DNA from: CAZJBS01 sp964544475
GTDB taxonomy: Bacteria; CLD3; SB21
Direction: 5' to 3'
Assembly (NCBI GenBank): GCA_964544475.1
Contig: CAZJBS010000008.1
Coordinates: 1-64,000 of the forward strand
DNA: 64,000 bases
The notes under the pieces were generated by a model, which made no database searches, was not told where the DNA came from, and was given only the letters and a program-made list of their open reading frames with translations. The position numbers were made by a program, and so were the translations under genes. This document shows positions 1-5,585 of the stretch, in pieces; the first letter of the stretch is position 1; every line of letters begins with the position of its first letter.

Positions 1-181
1 AAGAAAAGAGCCTTCGCGCCGAAACATCTATGCCTATCATTTTTTGCGTGGCGCAAGATTAGGCGGGGTTCTCAAAGCATGTGTCTCCATTCCTCGAAAT
101 GGTGAAGACCGGGTTTCAGCGCGGAGGCGCCACGAGGTCTCAGACAGCCGTTCTTTGTAGGGGAATAGACGGTTCCAATTT
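1..181. other. Window edge, no gene seen
   Basis: This stretch lies downstream of the lipoprotein gene that ends at 182. The short open frames crossing it on both strands have no recognisable protein character and no ribosome binding site. I see no RNA gene or terminator with a clear T-tract. Confidence 0.5.
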
Positions 182-796
182 TCAGTCCAGAATTTGCCCG
201 GTGACCGCATCCACCGAGATCGTGACGGATGAGTCCAGTAGGCGTGAAAAAGTAAACGTCCAGGCGAGTGTATTCCACTGTGGGGAATAGTGACGACTGA
301 GTTTTGCGAATATCAGGGTTTGCGATGAAGAGCCAATGAATTCACGCCCGCCGGAATTCATGGCCACCGGTATGGCCGCACTTGGATCCATCCACCCGGA
401 ATCGGGCACAAAAACGGAATCCGCGTCTGCGCGGGCCAGCAGTAGTGAATCAAAAACGGGAAGATCGTATTCACTTTCTGAAATATTGCCGGAAGCGGTG
501 ACGACGAATGTCTTATAGTAGAGCACATCGGATTCGTGCCGCAGATAGGTAAAGGCCCATCCAATCGGGACGAAGCTGTCGTTCGCAAGATAGCCGTTGG
601 TGTCGATTTCACCGTTCACAAGGTCATTTCCGGAAGCAACGAGATACAATCGGCATGTCGAATCCATGTCTTGCGCGCGTTGATTGACCGACGCTACAAA
701 AGCGAGCGGGGTAATGGACTTGATATCGACTTCCTGCGTTGATTGGCAGCCGCAAAGGAAGATAGCCACCAGTAGAAATGAAATTCTGATCATCAT
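182..796 (-). CDS. Putative lipoprotein of unknown function
   Basis: A 204-residue protein starting at tandem ATG codons (796/793). An AGGAGT ribosome binding site sits 6-7 nt upstream, so the longer open frame reaching 955 is not used. The N-terminus MMIRISFLLVAIFLCGC is a signal peptide ending in a lipobox-like Leu-Cys-Gly-Cys, so the protein is probably lipid-anchored in the envelope. The remainder is a polar, beta-rich domain ending near SVTISVDAVTGQILD, a phrase reminiscent of PepSY-type repeats, but one such phrase does not assign it. No neighbour suggests a role. Confidence 0.65.
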   Translation of the reverse strand: MMIRISFLLVAIFLCGCQSTQEVDIKSITPLAFVASVNQRAQDMDSTCRLYLVASGNDLVNGEIDTNGYLANDSFVPIGWAFTYLRHESDVLYYKTFVVTASGNISESEYDLPVFDSLLLARADADSVFVPDSGWMDPSAAIPVAMNSGGREFIGSSSQTLIFAKLSRHYSPQWNTLAWTFTFSRLLDSSVTISVDAVTGQILD

Positions 797-1167
797 GGTG
801 TACTCCTGTCTTAACGCCCTATTGGCCGGATAGTTCTGGTATTTGGATTCGGTGATTTTCATTGTTTTGCTTGTCAAAATCGGCGTTCCTTGGTCTGACT
901 TTTGGGGAAGCTGACATACTCTCAATTTCAGAAATTCCCGACAACGTCTGAGCAAGCCCCGTAAGAGCCTGTCCCGCGCTGCCTGCCGTGAGCTTGTCGA
1001 ACGAACGCGGGACGTTTGAACACATTCACAGTTCGAACAGATTTTCCTGGCATCGGCCTATCGGTTATCGAAGCATGAACCAATCAAATAGGAGACTCCG
1101 TCGCCACGGGAGTGCTTTTTCTGTCGACTTCTAACTTTCTAAAGGTTTTATGCGCACGGAGACGTTT
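797..1167. other. Intergenic stretch with a repeat-like fragment
   Basis: No convincing gene. Around 985-1010 it contains GAGCTTGTCGAACG, close to the TCGACAAGCTCGGGACAGG found at 3321-3339, so both may be pieces of one dispersed repeat family. The rest is AT-richer than the neighbouring genes and has stops in all frames. Confidence 0.4.
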
Positions 1168-1524
1168 CTATCCAGCTTGATGCGTTTCTAATAAGAAAAT
1201 TGCCAATGTCGAGGCCGCTCCGACAGCAAGTTTTTGCGTGACGTGGCCCGAGGCCTTTGAATGCTGCATGCTTGCCGTGACCGGTTCCGTATTCATTTCT
1301 CAATTCGGCAAGTCCATTCACTATGTTGGACAAACCGCCAAGGATACGTCGAATAGTTTCTGCAGCTTCACTTCATTTTGGATGTCTTTTGGGCTAATCC
1401 TAAGCTGCTTAGCCGTTTCTATGATCGTGCGTAACAAGTTCCAATTTTTTTCAGCTATGACTGTTTCTTTCAAGCAGGATGGTCTTGCAATTCGTTTCAA
1501 CAAGTTCCTTCGCTGTACCAACAT
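1168..1524 (-). pseudogene. Frameshifted remnant of an abortive-infection (Abi C-terminal type) gene
   Basis: On the minus strand, frame one gives LLKRIARPSCLKETV...ETAKQLRISPKDIQ from about 1524 to 1373, then drifts to a stop at 1321. A second frame from about 1371 reads SEAAETIRRILGGLSNIVNG, then LAELRNEYGTGHGK and GLGPRHAK. A third frame, after an AAAAA run near 1233, reads LAVGAASTLAIFLLETHQAG and stops at 1168-1170. In order, these match what I recall of the Abi C-terminal family (PF14355): RIARPS, ILGGL..IV.GL..LRN..G..HG, RHA.LAV..A..LA.FL.ET. Two frame breaks and an apparently shortened middle make it a decayed defence gene. The 5' limit is uncertain and I cannot rule out sequencing error. 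Confidence 0.72.
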
Positions 1525-1624
1525 CACCTCATGACTATGAATGCTGTCTTTCCAAGGAGGGCGGCTACGTCCTCGGTCTATTTTACATAGCAATGATGAG
1601 TTTGTCAAGCCGCCAGGGAAAAAA

Positions 1625-1647
1625 ACTGACATGATGTTGCCAGCGGG
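1625..1647. repeat. Left copy of a 23-bp direct repeat flanking the toxin-antitoxin pair
   Basis: The core CTGACATGATGTTGCCAG is followed by CGGG. It matches the copy at 2672-2694 at 22 of 23 positions. The core is an imperfect inverted repeat (CTGACA, 6 nt, TGCCAG). The two copies bracket about 1.05 kb holding the toxin-antitoxin genes and the first hairpin repeats. Confidence 0.7.
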
Positions 1648-1689
1648 CACGACTGAACTGCAGGTATGTGATCGTGGCTGTACAACATA

Positions 1690-1718
1690 TTGACATTGTA
1701 TACTATTTGTGATATGTT
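1690..1718 (+). promoter_or_regulatory. Promoter of the toxin-antitoxin pair (TTGACA-17-TATGTT)
   Basis: TTGACA at 1690-1695 and TATGTT at 1713-1718 are separated by 17 nt. A start about 7 nt beyond the -10 falls almost on the ATG at 1724, so the message may be leaderless or nearly so. Confidence 0.6.
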
Positions 1719-1723
1719 CATCC

Positions 1724-1993
1724 ATGGACATTCTTTGGAGTGAAGCCAAGAACAAGAAATTAAAGGAAACTCGCGGTGTTTCATTTGAAGATGTCGCTCA
1801 GATCATTCTTGATGAAAGGTACTTAGACATACTTGAAAATCCAGTACGACCCGACCAAATGATTTTCGTCGTCAGCTTTCGGTCATATACGTATGTCGTT
1901 CCATTCATAGTTGATGCTAAGAAAAACATCGTGCTAAAAACAATTTTTCCGAGTAGAAAATTTCATAAACTTTATGGATTGGATCGGCCATGA
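1724..1993 (+). CDS. BrnT-like toxin (DUF497 family)
   Basis: An 89-residue protein beginning MDILWSEAKNKKLKETRGVS, which fits the BrnT family opening (x-F/W-x-x-x-K-N-x-x-x-L-x-x-x-x-G-V-S-F). BrnT proteins are RNase-fold toxins repressed by a DNA-binding antitoxin encoded next to them. Residues typical of the fold are present: SFEDVAQII, then a hydrophobic strand around RSYTYVVPFIVD, and a C-terminal IFPSRKFHKLYG. A GTG at 1709 is in frame, but it overlaps the -10 element, so ATG at 1724 is preferred. The stop overlaps the ATG of the next gene by 4 nt, the usual coupled toxin-antitoxin layout. Toxicity is inferred from family, not seen. Confidence 0.75.
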   Translation: MDILWSEAKNKKLKETRGVSFEDVAQIILDERYLDILENPVRPDQMIFVVSFRSYTYVVPFIVDAKKNIVLKTIFPSRKFHKLYGLDRP

Positions 1994-2283
1994 AAACAAA
2001 ACTCGATTCCTTTGAACGACAAATTGAAAACGCCTCCGGTTCTTATCGTCCGGTTAAAGGCAAAAAACGAAAAAAGCTCGTGACTCTTATCGCTCGCGTC
2101 CGTAAGAGCCGCACCATAAACATTCGAATTGCTGAAAGCGTTTTAGAAGAACTGAAACGCCGCTCTCTGGACGAGGGGCTGCCTTATCAGACTTTAATTT
2201 CAAGTATTCTCCACAAGTATGTCACGAACCGTCTTGTGGATGAAGACGCGATTCGTAAGTCATTCAAGATTCTGCAGCGATAA
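1990..2283 (+). CDS. CopG/ribbon-helix-helix antitoxin (COG5304-like)
   Basis: A 97-residue basic protein. The N-terminal half is Lys/Arg rich (GKKRKKLVTLIARVRKSR). The C-terminal half carries the ribbon-helix-helix signature INIRIAESVLEELKRRS followed by GLPYQTLISSILHKYV, as in antitoxins paired with DUF497/BrnT toxins. It probably neutralises the upstream protein and represses the shared promoter. It starts inside the toxin stop codon (ATGA overlap), so translation is coupled. Toxin first, antitoxin second is the usual BrnT-BrnA order. Confidence 0.8.
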   Translation: MKTKLDSFERQIENASGSYRPVKGKKRKKLVTLIARVRKSRTINIRIAESVLEELKRRSLDEGLPYQTLISSILHKYVTNRLVDEDAIRKSFKILQR

Positions 2284-2671
2284 GCGCCATGATCTTAGCC
2301 CAGGCGCCGCTATGCCGCACACCTCGCAAATAGGCTCCTTTGTCTTTCTTTTCATGGCGCAAGAAACGCTCTTCAGTGATGGGTGGGTAGATTCAGCCCA
2401 GTCCATTGTTTGCAGTCCGCTTTGGACGGACGTGCGGGCACGGCGGCAGGCTGTGACAAGAGTGGGGCAGGTGTGAAGGTAAGACACCCGCTTTCGCGGG
2501 TGTGACATGCGTGACGAGGGTGTCATGGTCAGACACCCGCTTTCGCGGGTGTGACAGAAGTGGCGCGGGTGTGACATGCGTGACGTGGTTGTCGAATGAC
2601 AGAAACCATCACCCTGACCCCTCTTCCAGAAGACGAGGCAAACTGAAGCACGCATTTTTGAGGTAGCTTCT
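2284..2671. other. Intergenic stretch containing hairpin repeats
   Basis: About 390 nt between the antitoxin and the right-hand direct repeat. Two copies of a hairpin repeat lie at 2483-2556, followed by degenerate half copies (GCGGGTGTGACA near 2565-2576). The long minus-strand open frame here is made partly of repeat units and is rejected as a gene. Confidence 0.5.
2483..2556. repeat. Two copies of a REP-like hairpin repeat
   Basis: Copies at 2483-2507 and 2532-2556 are identical over 25 nt. The core is ACACCCGC-TTTC-GCGGGTGT, a perfect 8-bp stem with a 4-nt loop, followed by GACA. A third copy with one change (TTCC loop) lies at 3375-3399. Short dispersed hairpins of this kind are common between genes. 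No transposase is present. Confidence 0.75.
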
Positions 2672-2694
2672 ACTGACATGATGTTGTCAGCGGG
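2672..2694. repeat. Right copy of the 23-bp direct repeat
   Basis: Matches 1625-1647 with a single C-to-T change. Here the core CTGACA-TGATGT-TGTCAG is a perfect inverted repeat with 6-bp arms. It sits about 90 nt before the DinB-family gene. Confidence 0.7.
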
Positions 2695-2784
2695 TTCTGT
2701 TACTTTGGCTTGATCGGTTTTTGGCCTTTTCATAAAAATCGCCTCGATTTCGGACCTGTTTCACAAACCCAAAGGAGTACTCGA

Positions 2785-3273
2785 ATGGACGCACAATTGG
2801 CAAGTTTGATCGGATGGTACACGGCGGAATCCGCCTCGACGGAACGCATGCTCAAGGCCGTTCCATCGGACAAAATGAACACAAAGATTCACGCCAAATT
2901 CCGGCCCGCCGGTGAATTGGCCATGCACATCGGTGACACGGTTCGCGATCTGACGAAAACCATCAAAACCGGCAAACTCGTGTTTACGATGGAGACCACG
3001 AAAACGCCGGCCGACGCCGACGCCATTGTCAAACATTACAAAGACGCCATTGATGAATTCATGAAAGAATCGAAATCTTTTTCCGAAGCTCAGATGTCGA
3101 TGAAATACCCGTTTGAGATGAATGGCAAGGTCGTGTGGAATCCGACGGGATATGAGCTTATGGGCGGGTATGTGTGTCATGAGATTCATCATAGAGCGCA
3201 GATCGGGGTCATTTTGCGGGTGCTGGACGCCAAGGTGCCCGGGATGTACGGGCCGACGGCGGACGACATGTAG
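2785..3273 (+). CDS. DinB family protein
   Basis: A 162-residue protein starting at ATG 2785, with AAAGGAG 7 nt upstream. DinB-fold proteins are four-helix bundles that usually bind a metal through three histidines. Candidate ligands here are the His in LAMHIGDTVRDL and the two in VCHEIHHRAQIGVILR near the C-terminus, which is the characteristic HxxxH placement. Family members include thiol-dependent transferases and DNA-damage-induced proteins of unknown function; nothing here narrows the choice. It is a single gene between the direct repeat and the tandem repeat array, so it may belong to the accessory segment. Confidence 0.8.
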   Translation: MDAQLASLIGWYTAESASTERMLKAVPSDKMNTKIHAKFRPAGELAMHIGDTVRDLTKTIKTGKLVFTMETTKTPADADAIVKHYKDAIDEFMKESKSFSEAQMSMKYPFEMNGKVVWNPTGYELMGGYVCHEIHHRAQIGVILRVLDAKVPGMYGPTADDM

Positions 3274-3342
3274 GTGAGTCGTATGAATCGGTGAGGCGTC
3301 GCGCAGACACCTGCTTTCCCTCGACAAGCTCGGGACAGGTCG

Positions 3343-3488
3343 CGGGTGTGACAGAAGAGATGCGGGTGTGACCAGACACCCGCTTCCGCGGGTGTGACAG
3401 AAGAGATGCGGGTGTGACAGAAGAGATGCGGGTGTGACAGAAGAGATGCGGGTGTGACAGAAGAGATGCGGGTGTGACAAGAGGGATT
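3343..3488. repeat. 20-bp tandem repeat array
   Basis: The unit CGGGTGTGACAGAAGAGATG occurs at 3343 and then in register at 3389, 3409, 3429 and 3449, with a decayed unit at 3469. A hairpin repeat copy (3375-3399) is embedded in the array, and the unit contains half of that hairpin. There are no unique spacers, so this is not a CRISPR array; it looks like expansion of a REP-like element. Confidence 0.85.
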
Positions 3489-3504
3489 CCTGTCCAGAAA
3501 AGGT

Positions 3505-3533
3505 TTGCAAAATATCCCCATTTTTGCTATTGT
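3505..3533 (+). promoter_or_regulatory. Promoter of tRNA-Ser
   Basis: TTGCAA (3505-3510), 17 nt, then TATTGT (3528-3533), ending 18 nt before the mature tRNA. It matches the TTGnAA/TATATTG pattern seen upstream of several other genes in the window. Confidence 0.6.
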
Positions 3534-3551
3534 TGGCGGCCATTTGCATAC

Positions 3552-3638
3552 GGAGAGGTGTCCGAGTGGTTGAAGGAGCCGGTCTCGAAAACCGGTATGC
3601 CTGCAAGGGTATCGTGGGTTCGAATCCCACCCTCTCCG
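3552..3638 (+). tRNA. tRNA-Ser (anticodon CGA)
   Basis: The acceptor stem GGAGAGG pairs with CCTCTCC (3631-3637), with discriminator G at 3638. The anticodon stem CCGGT/ACCGG encloses loop CTCGAAA, giving anticodon CGA (serine codon UCG). A long variable arm, as expected for class II tRNA-Ser, and a TGGGTTCGAATCCCA T-arm are present. CCA is not encoded. Confidence 0.96.
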
Positions 3639-3645
3639 CTCACAG

Positions 3646-3668
3646 CCCCGCCACGGTAGCGGGGTTTA
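3646..3668 (+). terminator. Terminator after tRNA-Ser
   Basis: The stem CCCCGC (3646-3651) and GCGGGG (3659-3664), with a 7-nt loop, is followed by TTTATTATT. This fits intrinsic termination just after the tRNA. Confidence 0.65.
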
Positions 3669-3745
3669 TTATTGAGACGGACGACGTCGTTCGTTCGAAA
3701 TGCCGGCATCGGAGAAACCGGTGACACTCCATCTACAGACCAAAA

Positions 3746-4864
3746 ATGTTTAGCCTTTTTCGGACACGGGCATGCCGGTGGGCGTCTCTTGGCATTTTTC
3801 TCGCCACGCTCTCGTGCCTGCCTTTTGACAAGATCCACGGTCAGTTGAGGGAATTCTACTTCTACCGTCCGGATATCGATTACGGTTCCAACGCGAGTTT
3901 TTCTCCTTTTTCGGCGTTTCTTAACGGGGGATTTGATCTTCTCCGGAATACGTATGACACGCGGGTCATTACGAAAATCAAGTTCGGAACCGGATTTCGA
4001 AATGTGGCCCACAACATCATACACGCCCCGCGCATCATCAGAGAATACGACGCCATACCCGGCCACAATTTTTGGAAAGAGCAAATGGTGCCGACCGATT
4101 TTGGGGTCAATCGCTCACCATGGGTTCCTAATTATCAGTCCCACCTCATCGGCGAGGGTATGGTCTGCCGCCAGTTGGCCGAATGGTACGCCAGCCGACA
4201 AGCCCCCATGCCATATCTCTGGGCGGTCCTGAATACGTTTTCATTTCAGTACATGAATGAATCGGTGGAACACGGATGGTCACGTTACGAGACTGTGGAT
4301 CCCATATCGGATATGCTCATTTTTAATCCGGCGGGGTGGATTCTGTTTTACTTCGATCCCGTGGCCAGGTTTTTCGGCCAGACGCTGCACATGGCCAACT
4401 GGAGCCTTCAACCGTCTTACAACCCGTACAACAGCATCGTCGCCAACGCCGGCGAACAATTCATCATCAAAATTAACATTCCAAAAATCAGGAAAGTCCA
4501 GATCTTCTATGGATGGGGAATTGACGGGACTGTCGGTTTGTCCTACAAGTCGAATTCGGGTTTGAATTATTCCACCGGCTACGGCCTCAAAGCACGGCGG
4601 CTGAAGGCCTCCATCGAGCAAAAACAAAGCGTCGTGTATCCGGAACTGGAACCGAATTTTGTTTTCTATGTCGACCGGAGGGAATCCCTCCTGTTATCGG
4701 TCAACCAAACGGGCATTCACGAAATTCACACCATCATTAACATCTATCCTGGCTATGTCCTGCCGAAACATTTTGGCGTTTACATCGGTCTGAACACCTA
4801 TTTGGGCGTTCATTTCGGGGTAACCTATACGATTCTGCCATTCGGGTTGTTTGCAGGAGGGTAG
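3746..4864 (+). CDS. Exported protein of unknown function
   Basis: A 372-residue protein with an N-terminal signal peptide (hydrophobic SLGIFLATLSCLPF, likely cleavage near HGQ). The middle segment (NESVEHGWSRYETVDPISDMLIFNP) has the look of outer-membrane-associated DUF3943-type proteins, but I cannot confirm the family. The C-terminal half alternates short aromatic-rich strands and ends with a hydrophobic, glycine-rich stretch, consistent with a small beta-barrel or barrel-associated protein. The start at 3746 lacks a clear Shine-Dalgarno sequence. It converges on kdpE with only 12 nt between stop codons. Confidence 0.6.
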   Translation: MFSLFRTRACRWASLGIFLATLSCLPFDKIHGQLREFYFYRPDIDYGSNASFSPFSAFLNGGFDLLRNTYDTRVITKIKFGTGFRNVAHNIIHAPRIIREYDAIPGHNFWKEQMVPTDFGVNRSPWVPNYQSHLIGEGMVCRQLAEWYASRQAPMPYLWAVLNTFSFQYMNESVEHGWSRYETVDPISDMLIFNPAGWILFYFDPVARFFGQTLHMANWSLQPSYNPYNSIVANAGEQFIIKINIPKIRKVQIFYGWGIDGTVGLSYKSNSGLNYSTGYGLKARRLKASIEQKQSVVYPELEPNFVFYVDRRESLLLSVNQTGIHEIHTIINIYPGYVLPKHFGVYIGLNTYLGVHFGVTYTILPFGLFAGG

Positions 4865-4876
4865 AGCCGGGTCAGG

Positions 4877-5566
4877 TCATTCTTCGCCCACGAACCGATA
4901 GCCAATCCGCGACTCCGTCACGATGAAGGCCGGTTTGGCCGGATCGTCCTCGATTTTCTTCCTCAGTTGTCCGGTGTAGACCCTTGTGTACTGCGTTTCA
5001 TCAACGAAATCGGGTCCCCACACCTGCTCGAGAATATACCGGTGCGTCAGAACGCGCCCGGCGTTGCGTATGAAAAGCGACAGCAGGCTGAATTCAATGG
5101 CGGTCAGCTTCAGCACATGATCCGCCTTGCGAACCAACCGTGCATCGAGATCGACGGACAAGGTTCCGGACGTGAACACCGCTGACGGCAGGATCGTAGG
5201 GCGGTGGCGCAGGGCGGTACGAACGCGGGCGGCCAGTTCCCCGGAGCGGAACGGCTTGGTGAGATAATCGTCGGCGCCGGCTTCGAGACAGGACACGATC
5301 GTCCCTTCGCTATTACGGACCGAAAGCACAATCACCGGTATCGTCGACCAGGCGCGAAATTCGCGAAGCACGTCCAGCCCGTCCTTGTCAGGCAGCCCCA
5401 GATCGAGAATGATCAAATCGGGGCGCTCGGTTTTGGCTTTGAGGAGACCTTCCTGGGCGTTGATGGCAAGGATCGTGCGGTAATCCTGGTTTTGCAGGGT
5501 CAATTGTACCAAGCGCCGCATTTGGGCCTCATCGTCGATGATGAGTATGGAAGGTTTGTTCTTCAT
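4877..5566 (-). CDS. kdpE: KdpE, response regulator of the Kdp potassium system
   Basis: A 229-residue OmpR-type regulator. The N-terminal receiver domain has the acidic pair DDE at the start, the phospho-acceptor Asp in LIILDLGLPDKDG, the conserved Thr/Ser region (VIVLSVRN) and Lys in YLTKPF. The C-terminal winged-helix domain has LTAIEFSLLSLF and RVYTGQLRKKIEDDP. Partnered with KdpD, the KdpE family activates kdp transcription under potassium limitation or osmotic stress. It is the last gene of the locus, 19 nt after kdpD. The inverted repeats upstream of the leader ORFs and near the kdpD promoter are candidate binding sites. Confidence 0.96.
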   Translation of the reverse strand: MKNKPSILIIDDEAQMRRLVQLTLQNQDYRTILAINAQEGLLKAKTERPDLIILDLGLPDKDGLDVLREFRAWSTIPVIVLSVRNSEGTIVSCLEAGADDYLTKPFRSGELAARVRTALRHRPTILPSAVFTSGTLSVDLDARLVRKADHVLKLTAIEFSLLSLFIRNAGRVLTHRYILEQVWGPDFVDETQYTRVYTGQLRKKIEDDPAKPAFIVTESRIGYRFVGEE

Positions 5567-5585
5567 AATTTGCTTTCAGCCGGGC

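Noticed and set aside
1238..1534. 98-codon plus-strand frame
   Set aside because: It is antisense to the abortive-infection remnant, whose three frames give recognisable family motifs.
2260..2733. 157-codon minus-strand frame between antitoxin and DinB gene
   Set aside because: It is built partly from the hairpin repeats and covers the right-hand direct repeat; no family resemblance.
3343..3488. Tandem repeats resembling a CRISPR array
   Set aside because: Units are 20 bp and directly adjacent, with no unique spacers; no cas genes are present.
3189..3521. Minus-strand open frame rich in SHPHLFCHTR repeats
   Set aside because: It is the translation of the tandem hairpin repeats; no ribosome binding site and no protein-like composition.
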